Source: CAYNUJ01 sp964621225 (GTDB lineage Bacteria; Bacteroidota; Ignavibacteria; Ignavibacteriales; Melioribacteraceae). From it: a DNA stretch of 15,264 bases. The stretch lies in NCBI GenBank assembly GCA_964621225.1, contig CAZULK010000058.1:1-15264 (forward strand), in the 5' to 3' direction. Made by a program: the position numbers and the translations under genes. Shown here one piece after another: positions 8,085 through 15,264 of this stretch; the first letter of the stretch is position 1; each line of letters opens with the position of its first letter. The notes under the pieces are model-generated. The model was given only the letters and a program-made list of their open reading frames with translations, was not told the DNA's origin and searched no databases.

Positions 8085-8090
8085 TCATGG

Positions 8091-8095
8091 CTCCA
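8091..8095 (-). promoter_or_regulatory. Ribosome binding site of the SulP gene
   Basis: On the - strand TGGAG stands 6 nt before the ATG that starts at 8084. It decides this start. An out-of-frame ATG 4 nt upstream opens only a nine-codon frame. Confidence 0.7.
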
Positions 8096-8354
8096 TTTAT
8101 GTGAGAAAGAAGCAGCAAGACCAGGAGAAATGTGAAAATCGGGTGAATGATATATTATAAAACTTAATTTAATAAAAAATTTTGTAAGCAAAAAGAAAGA
8201 ATGAACAATTATCAAAGAATCAAAACTTGGTTTACAATGAGTTAAGTCCACCGGTAAATAGACAGCAAATTATACATTTCCCCGGTCCGGGAGATTTTTA
8301 TCCTAAATAACTAGCTAAAATATTGGTTAATTACGACTATTCGGTCTAAATTTT

Positions 8355-8386
8355 TTTGCTTTTATTTTTAGGCGTCTATATATTTG
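8355..8386 (+). promoter_or_regulatory. Bacteroidetes-type promoter candidate for asnS-nuo
   Basis: TTTG at 8355-8358 and TATATTTG at 8379-8386 are separated by 20 nt. This is a full match to the Bacteroidetes sigma-ABfr consensus (-33 TTTG, 19-21 nt spacer, -7 TANNTTTG). It would place the transcript start near 8390, giving a leader of about 25-30 nt before the asnS ATG. The region is T-rich, so chance matches are easier than in mixed sequence, but position and spacing are right. Confidence 0.55.
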
Positions 8387-8417
8387 ATGATTCGATTTTA
8401 TCAATATTTTGGGTATT

Positions 8418-9710
8418 ATGAACGCTTATATTGAGAATTTAAAAGATCACGTTGGAAAAGAAGTTACGGTTCAAGGATGGCTTTATAATAGACGTTCAAG
8501 TGGGAAGATTAAATTTCTTGTTGTTCGTGACGGAACCGGTATTTTACAATGTATAGTATTTAAAGGAAATGTTTCCGAAGAAACATTCGAAAAATCGGAG
8601 CATATCTCTCAGGAAACTTCTTTAAGAGTAACCGGGACAATAAAAGAGGAAAAAAGAGCTCCCGGCGGCTACGAAATGGATGTTAAGGAAGTGGAGATTG
8701 TCTCCGAAAGTCATGATTATCCTATCACTCCCAAAGAACACGGTGTGGAATTCTTAATGGATAATCGTCACCTTTGGCTTCGTTCCAGAAGACAAAATGC
8801 AATTTTAAGAATCAGACACAGAATTGTTAAAGCTATCAGAGACTTTTTTGACGAACGCGGTTTCACATTGATGGACGCACCTATCATCACACCTACATCT
8901 GTTGAAGGTACTTCCACTTTGTTCGAAACACCCTATTTCGACCTCGGCAAAGCTTATTTAACCCAAAGTGGTCAGCTCTATGCCGAAGCCGGTGCGATGG
9001 CATTGGGAAGAGTTTATACTTTCGGACCAACTTTCCGTGCCGAAAAGTCGAAAACGAGAAGACACTTAACCGAATTCTGGATGGTTGAACCCGAAGTTGC
9101 TTATTTCGATTTGAACGACGATATGGATTTAGCCGAAGAATTCGTGGAATATATTGTTCAAACTGTATTGAAAGACAGAAGAGCTGAATTGGAAATACTC
9201 GAAAGGGATATTTCCAAATTGGAAAATGTAAAACGTCCTTTCCCAAGAATCAGTTACGACGAAGCCGTAGAAATTCTTAAAGAAAACGGTGTCGATTTCA
9301 GATGGGGAGACGATTTCGGTGGTGCGGATGAAACAATCATTTCCGACAAATTTGATCGTCCGGTAATGGTTCACCGTTATCCTGCCGAAGTTAAAGCATT
9401 TTACATGAAGCGCGATCCGGAAAATCCGAAAGTTGCTTTGGCTGTTGATATGCTTGCACCTGAAGGATACGGAGAGATAATTGGCGGTAGCCAGCGCGAA
9501 GATGATTACGATGAATTAATAAAAAGAATAGAAGAACATAATTTACCACGCGAACCCTTTGAATGGTATCTCGATTTGCGCAGATACGGTTCTGTGCCTC
9601 ATGCCGGATTCGGATTGGGCATAGAAAGAACCGTAGCTTGGATATGCGGATTGGACCATGTTCGCGAAACAATACCTTTCCCAAGAATGATTTACAGGAA
9701 TACTCCTTGA
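8418..9710 (+). CDS. asnS: Asparaginyl-tRNA synthetase
   Basis: This 430-residue class IIb synthetase charges tRNA-Asn with asparagine in the cytoplasm. An OB-fold anticodon-binding domain (about 12-100) begins with V-Q-G-W-L-Y-N-R-R-S-S-G-K-I, which is AsnRS-like rather than AspRS-like. Class II motif 1 lies around 139-157, motif 2 F-R-A-E-K-S-K-T-R-R-H-L-T-E-F at 206-220, and motif 3 G-F-G-L-G-I-E-R at 397-404. The C-terminus ends P-F-P-R-M-I-Y-R-N-T-P, as usual for AsnRS. I prefer the ATG at 8418 over an in-frame TTG at 8409 because it gives the usual N-terminus; neither has a good ribosome binding site. The stop overlaps the nuoJ start by one base (TGATG). Confidence 0.96.
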   Translation: MNAYIENLKDHVGKEVTVQGWLYNRRSSGKIKFLVVRDGTGILQCIVFKGNVSEETFEKSEHISQETSLRVTGTIKEEKRAPGGYEMDVKEVEIVSESHDYPITPKEHGVEFLMDNRHLWLRSRRQNAILRIRHRIVKAIRDFFDERGFTLMDAPIITPTSVEGTSTLFETPYFDLGKAYLTQSGQLYAEAGAMALGRVYTFGPTFRAEKSKTRRHLTEFWMVEPEVAYFDLNDDMDLAEEFVEYIVQTVLKDRRAELEILERDISKLENVKRPFPRISYDEAVEILKENGVDFRWGDDFGGADETIISDKFDRPVMVHRYPAEVKAFYMKRDPENPKVALAVDMLAPEGYGEIIGGSQREDDYDELIKRIEEHNLPREPFEWYLDLRRYGSVPHAGFGLGIERTVAWICGLDHVRETIPFPRMIYRNTP

Positions 9711-10225
9711 TGAATTTGGAAACGATACTTTTTGTGGTACTTGCACTTACTGCGGCTATTACTTCAGTTGCCGTTATAACCAGAAGAAACCCGGTTTATT
9801 CCGCGTTATTCTTAATACTTAATTTCTTTGCATTAGCCGGAATTTATTTGTTATTGAATGCGCAATTTATTGCCGTGGTGCAAGTAATTGTTTACGCCGG
9901 CGCAATAATGGTTCTTTTCCTTTTTGTTATTATGCTTTTGAATACCGAAAAGGAAATACCAACCTTTTCACAATCCAAATGGATCAAAATTTTTGCAGTT
10001 GTTATCGGCGTGTTTGTCTTTTTACAAATTGCTTTCCTTATTTTCAAATCCGAACCCTCGGTTCTTATTTCATCCAATCCGGATGCCGCATTGGAAGCCG
10101 GAACCATTGAAAAAGTTGGAAGTGATTTGTATACAATGTACATCATACCTTTCGAAGCGGCGGGTTTCCTTTTGTTGGCTGCAACGATTGGTGCTTTGAT
10201 TTTAGCTAAAAAGAAATTTGAGTAA
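9710..10225 (+). CDS. nuoJ: NADH-quinone oxidoreductase subunit J
   Basis: This 171-residue subunit belongs to the membrane arm of complex I and has five predicted transmembrane helices. The family hallmark V-V-Q-V-I-V-Y-A-G-A-I-M-V-L-F-L-F-V (56-73) is helix 3, which contains the pi-bulge and flexes in the proton-coupling cycle of complex I. R-R-N-P-V-Y-S-A-L (25-33) in helix 2 is also typical. The reading frame is open further upstream inside asnS, but that part is out of frame with asnS and lacks nuoJ similarity. The ATG overlapping the asnS stop gives the normal NuoJ N-terminus. A 5 bp gap leads to nuoK. Confidence 0.95.
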   Translation: MNLETILFVVLALTAAITSVAVITRRNPVYSALFLILNFFALAGIYLLLNAQFIAVVQVIVYAGAIMVLFLFVIMLLNTEKEIPTFSQSKWIKIFAVVIGVFVFLQIAFLIFKSEPSVLISSNPDAALEAGTIEKVGSDLYTMYIIPFEAAGFLLLAATIGALILAKKKFE

Positions 10226-10230
10226 TAGAA

Positions 10231-10539
10231 ATGCAGAATATTCCTATTGAATATTATTTAGTTCTGAGCGCCTTTATGTTTACAGTTGGCGTTATCGGCG
10301 TTTTGATCAGAAGAAATGCAATTGTTGTCTTTATGTGCATCGAATTGATGCTCAATTCGGCAAATCTTACTTTAGTGGCTTTCTCATCATTTTTAGGCAA
10401 TACAATTGGTCAAGTTTTTGTCTTTTTCGTAATGACCGTTGCTGCCGCTGAAGCTGCAGTCGGATTGGCACTGATTATTGCTATCTTCAGAAATAAACTT
10501 ACTGTTAATATTGACGAAATTAACATTTTCAAGTGGTAG
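10231..10539 (+). CDS. nuoK: NADH-quinone oxidoreductase subunit K
   Basis: This 102-residue protein with three transmembrane helices is the normal NuoK size. It carries the two buried glutamates of the proton path: Glu38 in M-C-I-E-L-M-L-N-S-A-N and Glu74 in A-A-A-E-A-A-V-G-L-A, equivalent to E. coli Glu36 and Glu72. The C-terminus extends a few residues beyond the last helix and ends I-F-K-W. No strong ribosome binding site is visible. The gene is followed by nuoL after 3 bp. Confidence 0.97.
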   Translation: MQNIPIEYYLVLSAFMFTVGVIGVLIRRNAIVVFMCIELMLNSANLTLVAFSSFLGNTIGQVFVFFVMTVAAAEAAVGLALIIAIFRNKLTVNIDEINIFKW

Positions 10540-10542
10540 AGA

Positions 10543-12480
10543 ATGATTGATTATATCTATTTGACCGTTGTTTTTCCCTTAATCGGATTTTTAATCAACG
10601 GATTTTTTGGCAGAAAAATTAAGAATGAAAAGATAGTAGGAGCTATTGGTTCCGCTGCCGTTGGGTTGGCATTTATTGTTGCCCTTGGCGCATTCATTCA
10701 AACTTTAGGATTACCCACCGAAGAACGCAGGCATGTAGTTGAATTATTCACTTGGTTAAATATTGGCGGACTTAATGTTTCTTTCGCTTATTTGGTAGAT
10801 CAGCTTTCTCTTACCATGGCGCTGATTGTAACCGGTGTAGGATTCCTGATTCATGTTTATTCTATTGGCTACATGCACGGGGATAAGGCATTCTGGAAAT
10901 TCTTTGCCTATTTGAATTTGTTCATCTTTATGATGATGAACTTAATTATGGGCGATAACTTTGTTGTACTTTTCCTTGGATGGGAAGGTGTTGGTCTTTG
11001 CTCTTATCTCTTGATCGGTTTTTGGTACGATAAAAATTTCGAAAAGGGAACCGTACCCCAAGCAGCTAAAAAAGCTTTTATTGCAAACAGAGTTGGGGAT
11101 TTCGGATTCCTGCTCGGTATGTTTTTGATTTACATGACATTCGACAGTTTAAATTTTGCCGATGTTTTCTCGAAAGCTGAATTTGCTCCGGTTGGAGAGA
11201 TGACCTTTTCTCTCATAGCTTTATTCCTCTTTATAGGTGCAACCGGTAAATCGGCGCAAATTCCTTTATACGTTTGGCTGCCGGATGCTATGGCCGGTCC
11301 GACTCCGGTGTCAGCATTAATACATGCTGCAACGATGGTTACAGCCGGTGTTTATATGGTTGCCCGTGCTTCAATAATTTTCGCATCGGCTCCGGCAATA
11401 ATGACTGTTGTTGCTATAGTTGGTATGCTTACCGCATTTTTTGCCGCAACAATAGGTTTAGTGCAGAATGATATCAAGAAAGTGCTTGCATATTCAACTG
11501 TGAGCCAGTTGGGTTATATGTTCTTGGCGCTTGGCGTTGGTGCATTTACCGCCGGAATTTTCCATGTGATGACACATGCATTCTTTAAAGCACTCCTCTT
11601 TTTGGGAGCTGGTTCGGTAATTCACGCAATGCACGAAGATCAGGATATCAGAAATTACGGCGGATTGAAAAAATATATGCCGGTAACTTATATGACATTT
11701 TTATTGGCTGCACTTGCTATTTCCGGTTTCCCGGGATTTTCCGGATTCTTTTCAAAGGATGAAATACTTTGGAAATCATTCGCCAACGGTAATTTCTTTT
11801 ATTGGTTTATTGGAGCTTTCACGGCAATATTAACAGCCTTTTATATGTTCAGGTTGGTTTCCCTCACATTCTTTGGAGAAGAAAGATTCGGTAAAGATAA
11901 ACATCCTCATGAATCACCTAAGGTAATGACTGTTCCTCTTATGGTATTGGCTGTTCTTTCCGTAATAGGTGGATTTGTAGGTGTTCCTGAAATATTCAGC
12001 GGAAAACACGGAAATCTTTTCGAAGGATGGTTGGAACCTGTTTTTGAACCGGCACAGAGAAAATTAGCTCATTTTTCTGTTCATTCCCATTTCGAAGAAA
12101 TTCTTCTGATGGTTATTTCGGTTGTTGCCGCACTCGGTGCAATTTATGCAGCATATACAATCTATACCAAGAAGAGAGAGATTGCGGATAAAGCAGCTGA
12201 ATCTTTCAAAGGTCTTTACAATACGCTTTTGAATAAATATTTTGTTGATGAATTCTACGAAGCCGTAATTATCAATCCTATCAAAAAGGTAAGTGAATCC
12301 TTCCTTTGGAAAGTTTTCGACGTTGCAATAATTGATGGAATAGTTAACGGTACGGCCAAGTTAATTGATTATTCTTCCGGTGTAATTAAAAAATTACAAA
12401 CCGGATTGGTACAAATTTATGCCTTAACTATGCTAGTAGGCGTGGCACTCGTTTTACTTTGGATTATTCTGAGTTTATAG
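10543..12480 (+). CDS. nuoL: NADH-quinone oxidoreductase subunit L
   Basis: This 645-residue Mrp-antiporter-like subunit is the distal proton-pumping unit of complex I. The key charged residues are all present: Glu148 in G-W-E-G-V-G, Lys236 in G-A-T-G-K-S-A-Q, His261 in A-L-I-H-A-A-T, Lys349 in H-A-F-F-K-A-L-L, and Lys405 in F-F-S-K-D-E-I-L. After about residue 540 comes the long amphipathic lateral helix, with Y-F-V-D-E-F-Y and D-V-A-I-I-D-G-I-V-N-G, and a final transmembrane helix ending in L-W-I-I-L-S-L. The length agrees with a complete, functional NuoL rather than a stand-alone antiporter. nuoM follows after 3 bp. Confidence 0.98.
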   Translation: MIDYIYLTVVFPLIGFLINGFFGRKIKNEKIVGAIGSAAVGLAFIVALGAFIQTLGLPTEERRHVVELFTWLNIGGLNVSFAYLVDQLSLTMALIVTGVGFLIHVYSIGYMHGDKAFWKFFAYLNLFIFMMMNLIMGDNFVVLFLGWEGVGLCSYLLIGFWYDKNFEKGTVPQAAKKAFIANRVGDFGFLLGMFLIYMTFDSLNFADVFSKAEFAPVGEMTFSLIALFLFIGATGKSAQIPLYVWLPDAMAGPTPVSALIHAATMVTAGVYMVARASIIFASAPAIMTVVAIVGMLTAFFAATIGLVQNDIKKVLAYSTVSQLGYMFLALGVGAFTAGIFHVMTHAFFKALLFLGAGSVIHAMHEDQDIRNYGGLKKYMPVTYMTFLLAALAISGFPGFSGFFSKDEILWKSFANGNFFYWFIGAFTAILTAFYMFRLVSLTFFGEERFGKDKHPHESPKVMTVPLMVLAVLSVIGGFVGVPEIFSGKHGNLFEGWLEPVFEPAQRKLAHFSVHSHFEEILLMVISVVAALGAIYAAYTIYTKKREIADKAAESFKGLYNTLLNKYFVDEFYEAVIINPIKKVSESFLWKVFDVAIIDGIVNGTAKLIDYSSGVIKKLQTGLVQIYALTMLVGVALVLLWIILSL

Positions 12481-12483
12481 CTT

Positions 12484-14004
12484 ATGGAAAGTACTTTACT
12501 AACATATTTGCTTTTAGTTCCGATTGTCGGAAGTGTTATTCTTCTGTTTTTCAAAGAAGAGCAGCGTAAATTAATTCAATGGTTCGGCGTTGCAGTTTCA
12601 ACCATTGCGTTTATCGTATCGATGGTTATTTATTATCAGTTCGATGCTTCTTTGTCAACTTTCCAATTCATTCATAAAGTTGTTTGGGTTGAAAGTTTGA
12701 ACATCTCATATCATGTAGGCATCGACGGAATATCGCTGCTTCTTATAATGTTGACAACATTTATAACTCCTCTTACGCTCATTTCCTCGTGGAGTTCGAT
12801 AAATAAAAAAGTTAAAATGTTCACTTTCATGATGCTCCTTTTGGAAGCGGGAATGTTGGGAGTTTTCATGGCTGTGGATATGTTCCTCTTCTACGTATTT
12901 TGGGAAGCAATGCTCATCCCGATGTATTTTATTATCGGTGTATGGGGAGGAGAACAAAGAATATATGCATCCGTTAAGTTCTTCATTTACACTATGTTCG
13001 GAAGTTTGTTGATGCTTGTTGCCATCATTTGGCTTGCAGTTTATGCATCCAACCAACTTGGACATTTCACTACAAATTTAATTGAACTCTATGCTGTCGG
13101 TCCTTCTGTGCCGGCAGATATTCAAAAGTGGATGTTCTTGGCATTTGCATTGAGCTTTGCAATTAAAGTTCCGTTGTTCCCACTTCATACATGGTTGCCT
13201 GACGCTCACGTTCAAGCGCCGACTGCAGGCTCGGTTATACTTGCCGGGGTTCTGCTTAAGATGGGAACTTATGGCTTGGTAAGATTCAATCTGCCTTTAT
13301 TCCCGCAATCTGCCGTTTATTATGCGCCATATATTTCTGTATTGGCAGTAATCGGAATAATTTACGGTGCCTTGGTTGCAATGGTTCAAAAGGATATGAA
13401 AAAGCTTGTTGCTTATTCATCAGTATCCCACTTGGGCTTTGTTGTGTTGGGTATTTTTGCCATGACCGTTGAATCGATGCAAGGTGCTGTAATTCAAATG
13501 GTTAACCATGGCCTTTCAACCGGCGCGCTTTTCCTTTTGGTGGGTGTAATTTATGAAAGAACACACACAAGGGAAATTGCATACTATGGTGGTATTGCTA
13601 AGATAGTACCTATTTATGCAACAGTTCTTATGATAGCATCCCTTTCATCAATAGGTTTACCGGGATTGAACGGATTTATTGGTGAATTTCTGATTTTAAT
13701 CGGTTCATTCAAATCCCATGTGTTGGATAATTGGTGGTTTACAATTTTTGCAGCTTCGGGTGTAATTTTTGCTGCTGTCTATCTATTGTGGATGTACGAA
13801 AGAGTTGTTTGGGGTAAAGTTACCAATGAAAAACTTGAAACCTTAACCGATATGAATTTCAGAGAGTTATTTGTTTTAATTCCTATTTTGTTATTCATAG
13901 TATGGATAGGAATTTATCCCAGCACATTTACCAATCTTTCGCATGCTGCTTCGGAAGGTATTTTGAATACGGTTCAATCATTCACATTTAACTTTTTGAG
14001 ATAG
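12484..14004 (+). CDS. nuoM: NADH-quinone oxidoreductase subunit M
   Basis: This 506-residue antiporter-like subunit forms the middle proton pump of the complex I membrane arm. Conserved pump residues are Glu141 in F-W-E-A-M-L-I-P-M-Y, Lys228 in F-A-I-K-V-P, His235 in P-L-H-T-W-L-P-D-A-H, Lys259 in L-L-K-M-G-T-Y-G and Glu401 in F-I-G-E-F-L-I-L. The Glu at the last site, where NuoL has Lys, is the normal NuoM pattern. There is no clear ribosome binding site before the ATG, as for nuoK and nuoL, which suggests leaderless-style or coupled initiation within the operon. Confidence 0.98.
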   Translation: MESTLLTYLLLVPIVGSVILLFFKEEQRKLIQWFGVAVSTIAFIVSMVIYYQFDASLSTFQFIHKVVWVESLNISYHVGIDGISLLLIMLTTFITPLTLISSWSSINKKVKMFTFMMLLLEAGMLGVFMAVDMFLFYVFWEAMLIPMYFIIGVWGGEQRIYASVKFFIYTMFGSLLMLVAIIWLAVYASNQLGHFTTNLIELYAVGPSVPADIQKWMFLAFALSFAIKVPLFPLHTWLPDAHVQAPTAGSVILAGVLLKMGTYGLVRFNLPLFPQSAVYYAPYISVLAVIGIIYGALVAMVQKDMKKLVAYSSVSHLGFVVLGIFAMTVESMQGAVIQMVNHGLSTGALFLLVGVIYERTHTREIAYYGGIAKIVPIYATVLMIASLSSIGLPGLNGFIGEFLILIGSFKSHVLDNWWFTIFAASGVIFAAVYLLWMYERVVWGKVTNEKLETLTDMNFRELFVLIPILLFIVWIGIYPSTFTNLSHAASEGILNTVQSFTFNFLR

Positions 14005-14011
14005 GGGAGGG
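14003..14011 (+). promoter_or_regulatory. Strong ribosome binding site for the antiporter gene
   Basis: AGGGGAGGG overlaps the nuoM stop and ends 3 nt before TTG at 14015 (GGAGG core at 14006-14010, 4 nt spacer). It contrasts with the weak sites before nuoK, nuoL and nuoM and supports the non-ATG start. An in-frame stop at 13997 excludes earlier starts. Confidence 0.7.
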
Positions 14012-14014
14012 AAA

Positions 14015-15264
14015 TTGAAAATTAAAAACTTCTTATTCGGACTTTTACTGTTTTTCTCTTCTCCTCTTTTTGCTTCGGAAGGGGGAGCCGAGCATGCTCT
14101 TCCTGAAACCTACATGGTTCTTCCGTTTGTTTTACTTCTTTTAATGATTGCTACCGGGCCATTATTTTATCATCATTTTTGGGAAAAACATTATCCAAAA
14201 ATCTCCGTTCTTTTGGGGCTCATTACGGTAGTTTACTACATAGTGGCTCTTAAAGATACGCATTCATTAATGCATACACTTGCCGAATATATTTCGTTTA
14301 TTGCATTGCTTTCATCATTATTTGTTGCAAGCGGTGGCATTTTAATAAAAATTAATAAACGTTCCACTCCGGCTCTTAATGTTGTACTGTTGACCATTGG
14401 AGCAATAATAGCAAATATCATCGGAACGACCGGCGCATCAATGGTGTTGATTCGCCCATTCTTAAAAGTGAACAAAGACAGAATCAAACCTTATCATGTA
14501 GTCTTTTTTATTTTTCTAGTAAGTAACATGGGCGGTGCATTAACTCCCATAGGGGATCCTCCGTTGTTCCTCGGTTTCTTAAGAGGAGTTGATTTTTTCT
14601 GGTTTATAGAATTCCTTTGGTATAAATGGGCTATCGGAATTGCGCTGATTCTTTTGATCTTCTATTTTATTGATAAAAGAAATATGCCTGAAGATGACGG
14701 CAGGGAATATAGCGGGAATATAGAGATAAGCGGGACAAAAAATATTTTCTACCTTGTAATTATTCTCATCTCCGTATTTTTAGATCCCAATGTGATGAGT
14801 TGGGTGCCCTCATTAGCTCCGCTTCCTATAGGAATAAGAGAAATTATAATGTTTGCGGTTGTATTTATTTCCTACAAAAGAGCGGATGAGGAAATTTTAA
14901 AAGCTAATGAATTCGATTTTGAACCGATTAGGGAAGTTGCATATTTATTTATCGGAATATTCGCAACAATGATTCCTGCGCTTCAGCTTATAGCCCACGA
15001 AGCGAGAGTATTGGGCGATCAATTGAGTGCCGGAGTTTTTTACTGGGCAACCGGTTCGCTTTCCGGTGTTTTGGATAATACTCCTACTTTTGTTAACTTT
15101 TTATCTGCTGCGATGGGTAAATATGGAATGGATGTTACTGTGAAAGAACAAGTTCACAATTTTGAATTAATGCATCCCCTTTATTTGCAGGCAATTTCCA
15201 TCAGTGCTGTTTTCTTTGGCGCTATGACCTATATCGGTAACGGACCGAATTTTATGGTAAAATC
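14015..15264 (+). CDS. Sodium:proton antiporter-like / CitMHS_2-type ion transporter (3' truncated by window edge)
   Basis: The frame is open from TTG at 14015 to the window end (416 residues seen; I estimate 30-60 more are missing). The first 20 residues look like a signal peptide, with a Lys-containing start, a hydrophobic core and L-F-A before S-E-G-G. The rest is strongly hydrophobic with about ten membrane segments. Ion-transporter superfamily motifs are G-T-T-G-A-S-M-V-L-I-R-P (137-148), S-N-M-G-G-A-L-T-P-I-G-D-P-P (170-183), L-D-N-T-P-T-F-V-N-F (353-362) and G-A-M-T-Y-I-G-N-G-P-N-F-M-V-K (402-416). These resemble NhaD/ArsB-like antiporters and the Pfam group named CitMHS_2. Na+/H+ exchange is likely, but citrate or another substrate is not excluded. 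It begins 10 bp after nuoM. Confidence 0.85.
   Translation, partial: MKIKNFLFGLLLFFSSPLFASEGGAEHALPETYMVLPFVLLLLMIATGPLFYHHFWEKHYPKISVLLGLITVVYYIVALKDTHSLMHTLAEYISFIALLSSLFVASGGILIKINKRSTPALNVVLLTIGAIIANIIGTTGASMVLIRPFLKVNKDRIKPYHVVFFIFLVSNMGGALTPIGDPPLFLGFLRGVDFFWFIEFLWYKWAIGIALILLIFYFIDKRNMPEDDGREYSGNIEISGTKNIFYLVIILISVFLDPNVMSWVPSLAPLPIGIREIIMFAVVFISYKRADEEILKANEFDFEPIREVAYLFIGIFATMIPALQLIAHEARVLGDQLSAGVFYWATGSLSGVLDNTPTFVNFLSAAMGKYGMDVTVKEQVHNFELMHPLYLQAISISAVFFGAMTYIGNGPNFMVK

Larger units (their letters stand above)
8085..8417. other. Divergent intergenic region between the SulP gene and asnS
   Basis: This is the only long gap in the window (333 bp) and it is very AT-rich. It holds the SulP ribosome binding site (8091-8095 on the - strand) and a candidate asnS promoter (8355-8386). 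It also holds a GC-rich palindrome followed by a T run (8281-8299), and a 14-codon ORF (8201-8245) of doubtful meaning. On the - strand, TATAAT occurs at 8154-8159 and 8269-8274, but neither has a recognisable -35 element. I see no tRNA, T-box or other known riboswitch in it. Confidence 0.8.

Noticed and set aside
8060..8088. Nine-codon ORF on the - strand starting at the ATG at 8088, overlapping the SulP start
   Set aside because: It is very short and out of frame; the TGGAG spacing fits the SulP ATG better, and there is no sign of a regulatory peptide.
8154..8159. TATAAT on the - strand as a SulP promoter -10 box
   Set aside because: No -35-like element lies at suitable spacing and the region is almost all A/T, so the match is not informative.
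8409..8417. TTG at 8409 as the asnS start
   Set aside because: It adds only three residues, has no ribosome binding site, and the ATG at 8418 fits the family N-terminus.
9563..9709. Upstream extension of the nuoJ reading frame into asnS (49 extra codons)
   Set aside because: It is an out-of-frame shadow of asnS without NuoJ similarity; the ATG at 9710 gives the standard NuoJ N-terminus and a TGATG coupling.
12706..13065. 119-codon - strand ORF antisense to nuoM
   Set aside because: It lies fully within a conserved nuoM; its composition is His/Asn/Lys-rich, as expected of a reverse shadow of a membrane protein.
1..15264. Defence, phage, transposon or biosynthetic system
   Set aside because: All genes are recognisable housekeeping or transport types; I saw no integrase, transposase, repeats with spacers or inverted-repeat ends on either strand.

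Overview
The window is an AT-rich, gene-dense stretch of bacterial chromosome with 14 protein genes, two of them cut by the window edges. I see no RNA genes, mobile elements or CRISPR arrays. The best guess for the host is the Bacteroidota/Ignavibacteriota (Chlorobi-related) group. The reasons are a perfect match to the Bacteroidetes-type promoter consensus in front of asnS, many genes with weak or no Shine-Dalgarno sequence mixed with a few strong ones, a short membrane protein of a type I associate with that group, and a CitMHS_2/NhaD-like antiporter. This is inference from gene content, not a phylogenetic result.

Left block (1-5819, + strand): eight genes are packed into one apparent operon, mostly joined by 1, 4 or 8 bp overlaps. 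In order they are the C-terminal part of a PgeF/YfiH-type 'laccase-domain' protein, an EamA/DMT permease, folB and folK (two consecutive steps of folate synthesis), a deoxynucleoside kinase starting at TTG, a 65-residue membrane-anchored protein of unknown function, a family 9 (heptosyltransferase-like) glycosyltransferase, and a Ppx/GppA phosphatase with a C-terminal HD-type domain. The themes are cell-envelope upkeep, folate/nucleotide supply and phosphate or alarmone metabolism.

Middle (5820-8417): a - strand gene for a 754-residue SulP anion transporter converges on the phosphatase gene with no base between the two stop codons. Its C-terminus carries a STAS domain followed by a cyclic-nucleotide-binding domain. 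It is divided from the next + strand gene by a 333 bp divergent intergenic region. That region contains the candidate asnS promoter (8355-8386), a short GC-rich palindrome and one tiny possible ORF.

Right block (8418-15264, + strand): asnS overlaps nuoJ by one base, followed by nuoK, nuoL and nuoM, which encode membrane-arm subunits of respiratory complex I. All key proton-channel Glu/Lys residues I looked for are present. Ten bases after nuoM a Na+/H+-antiporter-like gene begins at TTG behind a strong ribosome binding site and runs off the window. nuoA-I are not here, so the nuo genes are split or the operon is rearranged, and nuoN is not seen within the window.

Most of the window is ordinary core genome. 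I found no convincing new multi-gene system. The points most worth checking are the antiporter inside the complex I gene run, the asnS-nuoJ coupling, the SulP-STAS-cNMP architecture, and a run of eight G inside a catalytic motif of the Ppx/GppA gene.
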